In this document: piece after piece, positions 39,484-48,269 of the stretch
How the letters are laid out: the number at the start of each line of letters is the position of its first letter
Numbering within the stretch: the stretch's first letter is position 1
Source: Streptomyces fungicidicus
GTDB taxonomy: Bacteria > Actinomycetota > Actinomycetes > Streptomycetales > Streptomycetaceae
Direction: 5' to 3'
NCBI RefSeq assembly: GCF_003665435.1
Contig: NZ_CP023407.1
Location: forward strand, 6,382,501-6,446,500
DNA length: 64,000 bases
Notes under the pieces: model-generated
Database searches by the model: none
What the model saw: the letters and a program-made list of their open reading frames with translations, nothing else
What the model was told of the DNA's origin: nothing
Translations under genes and position numbers: made by a program

Positions 39484-41100
39484 TCAGCGCGATCCGGCCG
39501 CCCCGGCGTCGGCCCTGGCCGAGGTCTCCGCCGTGGCGGGTCCGCCGGTCGCCGTCTCCGCCGCCGCGTACAGGTCCGCCGGACGGACCCCGCTCAGCGC
39601 CGTGACCAGGTGACCGTCGGGACGGAGCAGCAGCACCGTGTGGGCCGCCGCCCCCGGGTAGCTCTCGGCGACCAGGAGTTCGGCCCGGTGCGGCAGTGCC
39701 GCGACGGCCGCCGCCAGCCGCGGCATGATCCCGGCGGACACCCAGTGGCGGCGCTCCCACACCCCCGTACCCGGCGCGATCAGCACCACCAGCAGCGCGC
39801 CCCGGCCGAGCCGGTCCCGCAGCCGGACGAAGGTGCCGTCCTCCGCCGTGACCCGCACGTCCGTGACCGCCGAGCCGGGAGCCGTCCCGGTGGGAGCCTC
39901 ACCCTCGAGCCGGCCCGGCGCGAGCGGCGAGCCGGCGTACGTCCCCGGCGACCCCAGCGCGCCCCGACCCAGGTGACCGTCCATCAGCAGGGCGTCGTGG
40001 CCCCGCGCGGACCCCGGGACGCGGGCACGCAGCCCACCGCCGCCCCGCACCAGCGGCAGCGCCTGGTCGGCCGCGCGCAGCCGGGCGGCGACGATCGCGC
40101 GGCGCTCGGTCTGGTAGCTGTCCAGCAGCGCCTCGTGCGGACCGTGGTGCCAGGCCAGTGCCAGCTTCCAGGCCAGGTTGTCGGCGTCGCGCAGCCCCTC
40201 GTCCAGCCCGTGCGTGCCCAGCGCGCCGAGCAGATGGGCCGCGTCCCCGGCGAGGAACACCCGGTCGGACCGCCAGCGCCGGGCCAGCCGGTGGTGGACG
40301 GTGTGGACGCCGGTGTCCAGCAGTTCGTAGGGAGGCGTCCGACCGCCCGTCCAGCCGGCCAGCGTCTCCCGGACGCGGCCCAGCAGCAGTTCGGGTGTCA
40401 CCAGGTCCTTGCCCGGCGGCAGCAGCCAGTCCAGGCGCCACACCCCGTCCGGCAGCGGCCGTGCGGTGACCTCCCCGGCCGAGGGCCCGGAGGTGCGCCA
40501 CGGCGGCAGGCGGTGCAGCAACGCCTCGTCCCGCCAGGGGAGTTCCGTGCGCAGCGCGGCCACGGCGTGACGTTCCACCGCGGTGCGGCCGGGGAAGCGG
40601 ATGTCCTGGAGCTTGCGCACGGTCGAGCGCGGGCCGTCGCAGCCGACCAAATAACTGCCGCGCCACCAGGTGCCCGTCGAGCCGCGTGTGTGGGCGGTGA
40701 CGCCCGAGGTCTCCTGCTCTATGGTGTCCAGCCGGCTGTCCACGGCGATCCTGACGAGCCGCTCCCCGGCGAGGGCCGTGCGCAGGGCGCCGGTCAGGAC
40801 GTGCTGGGCGATGTGCAGCGGAGCGGGCTCGGCGTCGCCGAAGGCGACCTCGGATGTCACCTGCTTGCGCCGCATCGACCGCCATCCGGCCCAATGGACA
40901 CCGGCGTACGCGAGCGGTGCGCCGGTCAGCCGTTCCATGAGCGCGGCGGTGTCCTCGCGCAGTACGACGGTGCGCGCCGGGCGCGGCTCGTCCTTGCCCG
41001 GCCCTTCGTCGAGGACCACGCAGGGCACTTCCTGACGTGCCAGCGCCAGCGCGAGCGTGAGCCCGACGGGCCCCGCTCCGACGATGATCACCGGGTCCAC
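39484..41100 (-). CDS. FAD-dependent aromatic monooxygenase (PheA/TfdB type)
   Basis: The protein (538 aa) has an N-terminal dinucleotide fold VIIVGAGPVGLTLALALARQ, a second FAD motif VFLAGDAAHLLGALGTHGLD (about 300-320) and a C-terminal thioredoxin-like domain (about 440-520), the layout of phenol and polyketide hydroxylases. The substrate cannot be told from sequence, and no biosynthetic cluster is adjacent. GTG 41100 starts directly at the FAD strand; in-frame upstream codons would overlap the putative promoter and are not conserved in character. Confidence 0.85.
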   Translation of the reverse strand: MDPVIIVGAGPVGLTLALALARQEVPCVVLDEGPGKDEPRPARTVVLREDTAALMERLTGAPLAYAGVHWAGWRSMRRKQVTSEVAFGDAEPAPLHIAQHVLTGALRTALAGERLVRIAVDSRLDTIEQETSGVTAHTRGSTGTWWRGSYLVGCDGPRSTVRKLQDIRFPGRTAVERHAVAALRTELPWRDEALLHRLPPWRTSGPSAGEVTARPLPDGVWRLDWLLPPGKDLVTPELLLGRVRETLAGWTGGRTPPYELLDTGVHTVHHRLARRWRSDRVFLAGDAAHLLGALGTHGLDEGLRDADNLAWKLALAWHHGPHEALLDSYQTERRAIVAARLRAADQALPLVRGGGGLRARVPGSARGHDALLMDGHLGRGALGSPGTYAGSPLAPGRLEGEAPTGTAPGSAVTDVRVTAEDGTFVRLRDRLGRGALLVVLIAPGTGVWERRHWVSAGIMPRLAAAVAALPHRAELLVAESYPGAAAHTVLLLRPDGHLVTALSGVRPADLYAAAETATGGPATAETSARADAGAAGSR

Positions 41101-41183
41101 GGCGCGGCGCCCCCTGCTCGAAGTGACGTCTGTGGGGACGTGGAGGAACAGGAAGATGGAGCAGGGTGCACGATCACAGAACG

Positions 41184-41213
41184 TATGCAACCTATTGCCG
41201 GTGCTTGCGTCAA
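41184..41213 (-). promoter_or_regulatory. Possible promoter of the FAD monooxygenase gene
   Basis: On the minus strand TTGACG (41213-41208) is followed 17-18 nt later by TTGCAT/TGCATA in an AT-richer patch, about 85 nt before the GTG. The -10 assignment is ambiguous. Confidence 0.35.
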
Positions 41214-41324
41214 GTGACCGAAGGCCAGTGGCGATCATGAAGTTGGCCGGGGCCGGTCCCACGACGTGACTGTTCATCACATGAGCCCGACGGGTACGGC
41301 ACCTCCGCACCGCCGGGGGCGGAC

Positions 41325-41386
41325 GGCAACGCGACATGACTGTGGCCCGCCGGGATGCGGCGGGCCACAGTCATGCCGTTGCGTCA
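41325..41386. terminator. Strong hairpin after gluD
   Basis: CATGACTGTGGCCCGCCG (41335-41352), loop of 5, then the perfect complement ending at 41375, with looser outer pairing GCAACG/CGTTGC. It lies about 20 nt beyond the gluD stop on the minus strand and closes the glutamate transporter operon. Confidence 0.8.
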
Positions 41387-41394
41387 GGCGTGCG

Positions 41395-42297
41395 TCACTT
41401 GTCGGCGCCGGTCCCGAACGTGCCTCCGACCTCGGCCGCGTTGAGGTCGTCGACGTCCTCCGCGCCGAGCACCGCGCCGGTGCCGCGCTTGCTGCGGCGC
41501 AGCCGTCCCTCGAGCCAGGAGGCGAACGAGGTGAGGAGGAAGTTGAGGACGATGAAGATGACCGCCACCACGATGAAGCTGGGGACGACGTTGGCGTAGT
41601 TGGCCGCCAGCGTGCCGCGGGAGTTCAGCAGCTCGGTGAAGCCGAGCATCACGCCGCCCAGCGCGGTGTCCTTCACGATGACGACGAGCTGACTGACGAT
41701 CGCCGGGAGCATGACCGTGACCGCCTGCGGCAGCAGGATGTTGCTCATGATCTGGCTCTTGCGCAGGCCGATCGCCTGTGCGGCCTCTCCCTGCCCCTTC
41801 GGGAGGGAGAGGATGCCGGCCCGGACGACCTCGGCGAGGACCGAGGCGTTGTAGAGCACCAGGCCGGTGACGACCGCGTACAGGGGCCGGTCCGCACTGG
41901 TGACGTCCGTCGAGCGCGCGAAGAACTCGTTGGCGAACAGCATCAGCAGCAGCACCGGGATGGCCCGGAAGAACTCCACCACGACGGAGGCCGGCACCCG
42001 CACCCACTTGTGGTCCGACATCCGGGCGATGCCGAGTATCGCGCCCAGCGGCAGGGCGATGACCATGGAGAGCGCCGCGGCCTTGAGCGTGTCGACGAGG
42101 CCCGGCAGCAGATAGGTCGTCCAGGCCTCGGACTCGGTGAACGGCTTCCACAGGGCCCAGTCCAGCTGCCCCTTGTCGTCCATCGTCCTGTAGACCCACC
42201 ACAGGACGAGGGCCAGGGCGGCGATGAAGACGACCGACAGGATGACGTTGCGCCGCTTGGCCCGGGGGCCGGGGGCGTCGTACAGAACGGAGGTCAC
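41395..42297 (-). CDS. gluD: Glutamate ABC transporter permease GluD
   Basis: The protein (300 aa) is a polar amino-acid ABC permease with about six helices and the EAA loop (GEAAQAIGLRKSQIMSNILLPQ, about 175-196) that docks the ATPase. An extended N-terminal segment with one helix (SVVFIAALALVLWWVYRTM) precedes the common core; the last 35 residues are hydrophilic. ATG overlaps the stop of gluC by 4 nt. Homologue of corynebacterial and streptomycete GluD. Confidence 0.92.
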   Translation of the reverse strand: MTSVLYDAPGPRAKRRNVILSVVFIAALALVLWWVYRTMDDKGQLDWALWKPFTESEAWTTYLLPGLVDTLKAAALSMVIALPLGAILGIARMSDHKWVRVPASVVVEFFRAIPVLLLMLFANEFFARSTDVTSADRPLYAVVTGLVLYNASVLAEVVRAGILSLPKGQGEAAQAIGLRKSQIMSNILLPQAVTVMLPAIVSQLVVIVKDTALGGVMLGFTELLNSRGTLAANYANVVPSFIVVAVIFIVLNFLLTSFASWLEGRLRRSKRGTGAVLGAEDVDDLNAAEVGGTFGTGADK

Positions 42298-42971
42298 CGC
42301 TTCACCGCCAGTCGCTTGCTCAGCCAGCCGAGGAACAGACCGGTGGGCAGGGTCAGTACCACGAATCCGAAGGCGAAGACCGCGCCGATGAGCAGCGTCT
42401 GTGCCTCGTTCTCGATCATTTCCTTCATCAGCAGGGCGGCTTCCGCCACACCGATGGCGGCCGCCACCGTCGTGTTCTTGGTCAGCGCGATCAGCACGTT
42501 CGCGAGTGGGCCGATCACCGAGCGGAAGGCCTGCGGCAGCACGATCAGGCTGAGCACCTGTGTGAAGTTCAGCCCGAGAGCGCGGGCCGCCTCCGCCTGG
42601 CCGACGGGCACGGTGTTGATGCCGGAACGCAGCGCCTCACAGACGAAGGCCGCGGTGTAGGCGGCGAGGCCGAGCACCGCGAGGCGGAAGCCCTGGAGCG
42701 CGAAGTCGTCCGGCGCGCCCATGGTCACACCGAAGATGTCGGCGAGGCCGAGCGAGGTGAAGACGATGATGACGGTCAGCGGGATGTTCCGCACGATGTT
42801 CACGTACGCGGTCCCGAACCACCGCATCAACGGAACCGGACTGACCCGCATCGCCGCCAGCAGCGTGCCCCAGACCAGGGAGCCGACGCCCGAGAACACG
42901 GTGAGTTTCACCGTCATCCAGAACGCGCCCAACAATGTTGGGTCGTCATAGTCAGAAATAAAGTCGAACAC
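42294..42971 (-). CDS. gluC: Glutamate ABC transporter permease GluC
   Basis: The protein (225 aa) is the second permease of the pair, with five helices and EAA loop GQAEAARALGLNFTQVLSLI then VLPQAFR (about 140-167). Together with GluD it forms the heterodimeric channel. It lies 110 nt downstream of gluB across a hairpin and overlaps gluD. Confidence 0.93.
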   Translation of the reverse strand: MFDFISDYDDPTLLGAFWMTVKLTVFSGVGSLVWGTLLAAMRVSPVPLMRWFGTAYVNIVRNIPLTVIIVFTSLGLADIFGVTMGAPDDFALQGFRLAVLGLAAYTAAFVCEALRSGINTVPVGQAEAARALGLNFTQVLSLIVLPQAFRSVIGPLANVLIALTKNTTVAAAIGVAEAALLMKEMIENEAQTLLIGAVFAFGFVVLTLPTGLFLGWLSKRLAVKR

Positions 42972-43013
42972 GATCTCCCGCGCTTCCGGGTGTGTGGCGT
43001 ACGTGGCGGACGC

Positions 43014-43053
43014 GGCGCGCCGCCGCCCTGATCGCGACGGACGGCGGCGCGCC
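43014..43053. other. Intercistronic hairpin between gluB and gluC
   Basis: GGCGCGCCGCCG (43014-43025) and CGGCGGCGCGCC (43042-43053) form a perfect 12-bp stem with a 16-nt loop. No T-tract follows on the minus strand, so partial termination or 3'-end protection of gluB mRNA is likelier than a full stop. Confidence 0.65.
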
Positions 43054-43081
43054 TTTCAAGACCCCGCGTTGCGGCCCTGGA

Positions 43082-43927
43082 CTACTTGACGATGTTGCCG
43101 ATCTTGGGCGCCGGCTCGTTGTTGTACTCGGCCGGGCCGAAGTTCGCCTCGACGGCCTTGTCCCAGGCCTTGTCGCCGACCATCTTCTCCAGGGCGGCGT
43201 TGATCTTGTCCGTGGTCTCGGTGTCGCCCTTCTTGACGCCGATGCCGTAGTTCTCGTTGCTGAGCTTCAGGCCGGCGAGCTTGAACTTGCCCGCGTACTG
43301 CTCCTGCGCGGCGAAGCCGGCGAGGATCGAGTCATCCGTGGTCAGCGCGTCCACGGCACCGCTCTGCAGGGCGGCGACGCACTCCGAGTAGGTGCCGACC
43401 TGCTTGAGCTGGGCCTTCGGCGCGAAGTCCTTCTTGACGTTCTGCGCCGAGGTCGAGCCGGTCACCGAGCAGAGCTTCTTGTCGTTCAGGTCGGTGGCCT
43501 CGGTGATGTCCGAGTCCTTCTTCACCAGCAGGTCCTGGTGGGCCAGGAGGTACGGGCCGGCGAAGTCGACCTTCTCCTTGCGCTCGTCCGTGATCGAGTA
43601 GGTCGCCGCGATGAACTTCACGTCACCGCGCGCGAGGGCGTTCTCGCGGTCGGCGCTCTTGGTCTCGACCCACTCGATCTGGTCGGCCTCGTAGCCGAGC
43701 TCCTTGGCGACGTACGTCGCCACGTCCACGTCGAAGCCGGAGAAGGATCCGTCCGGCTTCTTCAGACCGAGACCGGGCTGGTCGTACTTGATGCCGATCT
43801 TGATCTTGTCGCCGCCGCCCCCGGAGGACGAACCGCTGTCCTTGCCGTCGTCGCCGCCACAGGCGGTCGCGGTCAGGGCGAGAACGATTACGGCGGCCGA
43901 GGCGGCGGTGACCTTGCGGAGCTTCAT
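43082..43927 (-). CDS. gluB: Glutamate-binding lipoprotein GluB
   Basis: The protein (281 aa) is the substrate-binding component. Lipobox LALTATACGG gives a lipid-modified Cys at about 23. The type II periplasmic-binding fold follows, with KIGIKYDQPGLGLKKPDGSF, FDVDVATYVAKELG, ITDERKEKVDFAGPY and SVTGSTSAQNVKK. ATG 43927 starts the signal peptide; an in-frame extension of 20 residues upstream would spoil it. Separated from gluA by an 83-nt gap and from gluC by a hairpin. Confidence 0.94.
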   Translation of the reverse strand: MKLRKVTAASAAVIVLALTATACGGDDGKDSGSSSGGGGDKIKIGIKYDQPGLGLKKPDGSFSGFDVDVATYVAKELGYEADQIEWVETKSADRENALARGDVKFIAATYSITDERKEKVDFAGPYLLAHQDLLVKKDSDITEATDLNDKKLCSVTGSTSAQNVKKDFAPKAQLKQVGTYSECVAALQSGAVDALTTDDSILAGFAAQEQYAGKFKLAGLKLSNENYGIGVKKGDTETTDKINAALEKMVGDKAWDKAVEANFGPAEYNNEPAPKIGNIVK

Positions 43928-44010
43928 GGTGCACATCCTTTGACTCAGGTGAAGTGATGCGGCCCGGTCGGGTGTCCGGTGACGCAAGACTGCGGGGCGC
44001 GGGGCGCGCC

Positions 44011-44787
44011 TCAGTGGTGAAGGATCTTCGACAGGAAGTCCTTGGCGCGGTCGCTGCGCGGATTGCTGAAGAACTGGTCCGGCGTCGCCTGCTCGACGAT
44101 GCGACCGTCTGCCATGAACACCACACGATTCGCGGCCGAACGGGCGAATCCCATCTCGTGGGTGACGACGATCATGGTCATGCCGTCGCGGGCGAGCTGC
44201 TGCATGACCTCCAGAACCTCATTGATCATCTCCGGGTCGAGAGCCGACGTCGGCTCGTCGAAGAGCATGACCTTGGGCTCCATCGCCAGGGCCCGCGCGA
44301 TGGCGACGCGCTGCTGCTGGCCGCCGGAGAGCTGGGCGGGGTACTTCTCCGCCTGCGCGCCCACGCCGACCCGGTCGAGCAGGGCGCGGGCCCGCTCCTC
44401 AGCCGCCTTCTTGTCCTTCTTCCGAACCTTGATCTGGCCCAGCGTCACGTTCTCGAGCACGGTCTTGTGCGCGAAGAGGTTGAAGGACTGGAAGACCATC
44501 CCCACGTCGGCCCGCAGCCGGGCCAGCTCCTTCCCCTCGTGGGGCAGGGGCTTGCCGTCGATGGTGATCGACCCTGAGTCGATCGTCTCCAGACGGTTGA
44601 TGGTGCGGCACAGGGTGGACTTCCCGGACCCGGAGGGCCCGATGACCACGACGACTTCGCCACGGGCGACCGTCAGGTCGATGTCCTGGAGTACGTGCAA
44701 CGCGCCGAAATGCTTGTTGACGCTCTGCAGGACGACCAGGTCGCCGGTCGCGGCCACATCTTCCTTGGCCACCGATACTTCGGTCAT
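44011..44787 (-). CDS. gluA: Glutamate ABC transporter ATP-binding protein GluA
   Basis: The protein (258 aa) has Walker A GPSGSGKSTLCR, Q-loop VFQSFNLFAH, signature LSGGQQQRVAIARAL, Walker B VMLFDEPTSALD and switch His in VVTHEM. It is the polar amino-acid type ATPase. It is first in gluABCD, divergent from the GluR-GluK system that in S. coelicolor is reported to sense glutamate and activate this operon. Confidence 0.95.
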   Translation of the reverse strand: MTEVSVAKEDVAATGDLVVLQSVNKHFGALHVLQDIDLTVARGEVVVVIGPSGSGKSTLCRTINRLETIDSGSITIDGKPLPHEGKELARLRADVGMVFQSFNLFAHKTVLENVTLGQIKVRKKDKKAAEERARALLDRVGVGAQAEKYPAQLSGGQQQRVAIARALAMEPKVMLFDEPTSALDPEMINEVLEVMQQLARDGMTMIVVTHEMGFARSAANRVVFMADGRIVEQATPDQFFSNPRSDRAKDFLSKILHH

Positions 44788-44846
44788 CGCTCTCTGGCTC
44801 CGTCCTCCTCGGTTTCGGAGGACAGTAGTAATCCTTCAGACCTGCG

Positions 44847-44877
44847 TCATTACATCTGAGGGGAATCTGAGCATCAC
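44847..44877. promoter_or_regulatory. Candidate GluR-binding direct repeat and gluA promoter
   Basis: TCTGAG occurs at 44855-44860 and 44866-44871, an 11-nt (one helical turn) direct repeat typical of OmpR-family sites. On the minus strand a TGTAAT -10 (44854-44849) abuts it and a weak GTGATG (44877-44872) would be the -35. The site is about 65 nt from the gluA start. A CCGAT-agca-ATCGG palindrome lies next to it at 44881-44894. Confidence 0.42.
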
Positions 44878-45072
44878 GATCCGATAGCAATCGGACACCT
44901 GTCGTAGCACTTGTGAGCTGGGGTGATTTCGGCGGGGTAACGGTACGAAAGAGCAACCGGAACCCTCTTGACGGGGCACTCGGTCATCGGCGTCACTGCA
45001 AGGTGCACGCGCGCGTGCCCGCGCAGGAATACACACGGAGAGCGGACGGCCGATGAACCGAAGGGGGCCCTG

Positions 45073-45759
45073 GTGAGACTGCTTCTTGTCGAGGACGACA
45101 ACCACGTCGCCGCCGCCCTGTCGGCGGTCCTGGCGCGGCACGGGTTCGACGTCACCCACGCCCGCAGCGGCGAAGAGGCGCTCCAGGCACTGGTCCCCGA
45201 GGGCGAGGGCTTCGGTGTCGTCCTGCTCGACCTGGGCCTGCCCGACCAGGACGGCTACGAGGTCTGCGGCAAGATCCGCAAGCGCACCGGCACCCCGGTG
45301 ATCATGGTCACCGCGCGGTCCGACGTCCGCTCCCGCATCCACGGCCTCAACCTCGGCGCCGACGACTACGTGGTCAAGCCGTACGACACCGGCGAACTGC
45401 TCGCGCGGATCCACGCCGTCAGCCGGCGCAGCGTCCCCGAGGAGGCCACCGGCAGCACGGAGACCGAGCTGCGGCTCGGCCCGGTCCGCATCGAGCTGCC
45501 GACCCGCCAGGTCACCGTCAACGGCGCGCCCGTGCAGCTCACCCGCAAGGAGTTCGATCTGCTCGCCCTGCTCGCGCAGCGGCCGGGGGTCGTGTTCCGC
45601 CGCGAGCAGATCATCAGCGAGGTGTGGCGCACCAGCTGGGAGGGGACCGGGCGCACCCTGGAGGTGCACGTCGCCTCCCTGCGCGCCAAGCTCCGCATGC
45701 CCGCCCTCATCGAGACCGTGCGCGGCGTCGGCTACCGGCTCGTCGCGCCCACGGCGTAG
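45073..45759 (+). CDS. gluR: OmpR-family response regulator GluR
   Basis: The protein (228 aa) has a receiver domain (LLLVEDDN, phospho-acceptor Asp53 in LLDLGLPDQDGY, Lys in DDYVVKPYD) and a C-terminal winged helix (about 130-225, LTRKEFDLLALLAQRPGVVF and EVHVASLRAKL). GTG 45073 starts at the first receiver strand and follows agggggccctg. It precedes its kinase by 9 nt and is divergent from gluABCD. The name rests on synteny with the published S. coelicolor GluR. Confidence 0.9.
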   Translation: MRLLLVEDDNHVAAALSAVLARHGFDVTHARSGEEALQALVPEGEGFGVVLLDLGLPDQDGYEVCGKIRKRTGTPVIMVTARSDVRSRIHGLNLGADDYVVKPYDTGELLARIHAVSRRSVPEEATGSTETELRLGPVRIELPTRQVTVNGAPVQLTRKEFDLLALLAQRPGVVFRREQIISEVWRTSWEGTGRTLEVHVASLRAKLRMPALIETVRGVGYRLVAPTA

Positions 45760-45768
45760 CGGGGCCGG

Positions 45769-47202
45769 GTGCACACACGTCTGCTGCCGCTGCTCATCGT
45801 CCTGATGGCGGCCGTACTGCTCGCCCTCGGCGTCCCGCTGGCCGTCAGCCTGGCCGGGGCGCAGCAGCAGCGGGTCGTCGTCGACCGGATCGACGACACG
45901 GCGCGCTTCGCGGCCCTCGCCCAGTTCGTCACCGAGCCCACCGATCCGGTCGCCGGCGACATCAACGAGCGCCGCGAGACCCTCAGCAGCGAGCTGAGCA
46001 GCTACCACACGGTGTACGGCATCCGCGCGGGCGTCTTCTACCGCAACGACTCGCCGATGGCGCACGCGCCGGGCGACTGGTTCCTGCCCCGCTCCGGGGA
46101 GGTGCGCGACGCCTTCGAGGAGGCGCTGCTCAGCCGCCGCAGCCACGACCCCGAGCAGGTGTGGCCCTGGCAGCGGCGCAGCCTCGTGGTGGCCTCGCCG
46201 GTGATCCGGGACGGAGACGTGGTCGCGGTGGTGGTCACCGACTCGCCCACCGGACAGATGCGCTCCCGCATCCTCCAGGGCTGGCTGGTCATCGGGGCGG
46301 GCGAGGTGGCGGCGATGCTGCTGGCCGTCGGCGCCGCGCTGCGGCTGACCGGCTGGGTGCTGAGGCCCGTACGGATCCTGGACGCCACCACGCACGACAT
46401 CGCCACCGGGCGGCTGAAGTCCAGGGTCGCGGCGGCCGGCGGGCCGCCGGAGCTCAGGCGGCTCGCCCGGTCGTTCAACGAGATGGCGGACAACGTCGAG
46501 AGCGTGCTGGAGCAGCAGCGCGCGTTCGTCGCCGACGCCTCCCACCAGCTGCGCAACCCGCTCTCCGCGCTGCTGCTGCGCATCGAGCTGCTCGCCCTGG
46601 AGCTGCCCGAGGGCAACCAGGAGATCGCCTCCGTGCAGGCCGAGGGCAAGCGCCTGGCACAGGTCCTGGACGATCTGCTCGACCTGGCGCTCGCCGAGCA
46701 CAGCGAGGCCAGCCTCCAGATCGCCGACATCGGCGCCCTGGCCGCCGAGCGCGTCGCGGCGTGGGCGCCCACCGCCGAGGCCAAGGAAGTCCGGCTGACC
46801 GGCACCTGCCCGCCCACCACGGCGTGGGCCGACCCGGTGGCGCTGTCCAGCGCCCTGGACGCGGTCATCGACAACGCGGTGAAGTTCACGCCCGGGGGCG
46901 AGGCCGTCGAGGTCGCCGTCGCCTCCAACGGAGACACGGTCACCGTCGTCGTCACCGACAACGGGCCGGGGCTGACCGAGGAGGAGCTGGCCCGCGTCGG
47001 CGACCGCTTCTGGCGCAGCGGACGGCACCAGAACATCAAGGGCTCGGGCCTGGGCCTGTCCATCACTCGGGCGCTGCTCGCGGCGGGCGGCGGGTCGATC
47101 GCGTACGCGAGCCACGAGCCGCACGGACTGCGGGTCACCGTGACGGTGCCGAGGAACGCCCCCGCGGGCGGGGCGACGGATCAGGGCTTGTCGGACCGGT
47201 AG
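45769..47202 (+). CDS. gluK: Sensor histidine kinase GluK
   Basis: The protein (477 aa) has an N-terminal membrane helix (about 5-27), an extracytoplasmic sensor of about 135 residues, a second helix (about 165-187), HAMP (about 187-240), HisKA with His259 in DASHQLRNPLS, and HATPase (about 360-465: VIDNAVKFTPGGE, VTDNGPGLTEEE, GSGLGLSITRAL). Known in S. coelicolor as the glutamate sensor that pairs with GluR. The last 22 nt overlap the 3' end of the convergent TAXI-family gene. Confidence 0.9.
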   Translation: MHTRLLPLLIVLMAAVLLALGVPLAVSLAGAQQQRVVVDRIDDTARFAALAQFVTEPTDPVAGDINERRETLSSELSSYHTVYGIRAGVFYRNDSPMAHAPGDWFLPRSGEVRDAFEEALLSRRSHDPEQVWPWQRRSLVVASPVIRDGDVVAVVVTDSPTGQMRSRILQGWLVIGAGEVAAMLLAVGAALRLTGWVLRPVRILDATTHDIATGRLKSRVAAAGGPPELRRLARSFNEMADNVESVLEQQRAFVADASHQLRNPLSALLLRIELLALELPEGNQEIASVQAEGKRLAQVLDDLLDLALAEHSEASLQIADIGALAAERVAAWAPTAEAKEVRLTGTCPPTTAWADPVALSSALDAVIDNAVKFTPGGEAVEVAVASNGDTVTVVVTDNGPGLTEEELARVGDRFWRSGRHQNIKGSGLGLSITRALLAAGGGSIAYASHEPHGLRVTVTVPRNAPAGGATDQGLSDR

Positions 47203-48176
47203 TACCGGCGGGCGCCCTCGTGCAGCCTGAGCGGGTCGGTGTAGATCGCCGTGCGCACGTCGACCAGCTGGGCGGAGTGCACATGCGCGCCGATGCCGTC
47301 CCTGCTCCTGAGCACGATGCGGGTCAGCCACTCGGTGAGCCGGGGATCCGCGTCCGCGCGGGTGATCAGCAGGTTGGACACCGCCATCGTCGGCACGGTC
47401 GCACCGAGCTGGCTGCCCGGGTAGGCCGACTCCGGCATGTTGGTGGCGCGGTAGTAGCGCGTGGCGCCGCCCTCCCTGTGCAGCTCCGCGACGAGGTCCG
47501 CCTCGATCGGCACGAACCGCAGCGCGGACTGCTCGGTGAACTTCTTGAGGCCGTCCGTGGGCAGTCCGCCCGACCAGAAGAAGGCGTCCAGACCGTGCCC
47601 GAGCCGCCCCGGCCCGGTGTCGATGCCGTCGGCGGACGGGCTGATGTCGGTCTCCGGGTCGATGCCGGCCGCCTTCAGCACCCGGTTGGCGATGAGCCGG
47701 ACGCCCGACTTGGGCGGCCCTATGGCGACCCGCTTGCCCCGCAGGTCGTCCACGGTGCGGATGCCGGAGTCGGGCGCGACGGCGAGCTGGACGTAGTCGT
47801 CGTACAGACGCGCCACCCCGCGCAGCCGGTCCGCGCCCGGCCGGCCCTCCAGCTTGTACGTCTGCACGGCGTCGGCCGCGGCGATCGCGAAGTCGGCCTG
47901 TCCGGTCGCCACGCGCCGCACGTTCTCCTGCGAGCCGTCACTGGTCTTCAGCCGCACCTCGAGGTCGGGCATGTACTTGTCGAGCGAGGAGCGCAGCAGC
48001 TCGCCGTACTTCTGGTAGACGCCCGCGCGGGTGCCCGTGCTCAGGGTGATCGTCCCGCCGGGCGGCTCCTCGCTCCAGGGCGCCAGCCACCACAGCAGCA
48101 CCCCGAGCGCCACGAAGGCGGCGGCCGCGCCCCGCAGGGCCCGTCGCCTGCCGATCCGGGACAGCGTGTGGGGCAT
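47181..48176 (-). CDS. TAXI-family periplasmic solute-binding protein (orphan)
   Basis: The protein (331 aa) has an N-terminal basic region plus hydrophobic signal/anchor (about 9-31, RRRALRGAAAAFVALGVLLW) without an obvious lipobox, then a TAXI (TRAP-associated extracytoplasmic immunogenic) binding domain: ITLSTGTRAGVYQKYGELL, TSDGSQENVRRVATGQADFA and VDDLRGKRVAIGPPKSG. No TRAP membrane subunit is nearby, so it is not part of a complete TRAP transporter here. TAXI proteins bind glutamate or glutamine in some bacteria. Its 3' end overlaps gluK by 22 nt, tail to tail, which makes a sensory link plausible but unproved. Confidence 0.85.
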   Translation of the reverse strand: MPHTLSRIGRRRALRGAAAAFVALGVLLWWLAPWSEEPPGGTITLSTGTRAGVYQKYGELLRSSLDKYMPDLEVRLKTSDGSQENVRRVATGQADFAIAAADAVQTYKLEGRPGADRLRGVARLYDDYVQLAVAPDSGIRTVDDLRGKRVAIGPPKSGVRLIANRVLKAAGIDPETDISPSADGIDTGPGRLGHGLDAFFWSGGLPTDGLKKFTEQSALRFVPIEADLVAELHREGGATRYYRATNMPESAYPGSQLGATVPTMAVSNLLITRADADPRLTEWLTRIVLRSRDGIGAHVHSAQLVDVRTAIYTDPLRLHEGARRYYRSDKP

Positions 48177-48269
48177 GCGCGCGATCCTGCCAGCCCGAGT
48201 CGCCGCTGACCAGGGCGGAGCTCACAGCGGCGGGGGTGGGCGCCCCGGCCGGCCGCTACAGTCGCGGGC

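Noticed and set aside
39370..41217. A 615-codon plus-strand frame opposite the FAD monooxygenase
   Set aside because: Gln/Arg/Gly/Pro-rich shadow with no domain; the minus-strand frame has two FAD motifs.
44836..47331. An 831-codon minus-strand frame opposite gluR-gluK
   Set aside because: Antisense shadow; it crosses the gluA-gluR promoter gap and has no domain similarity.
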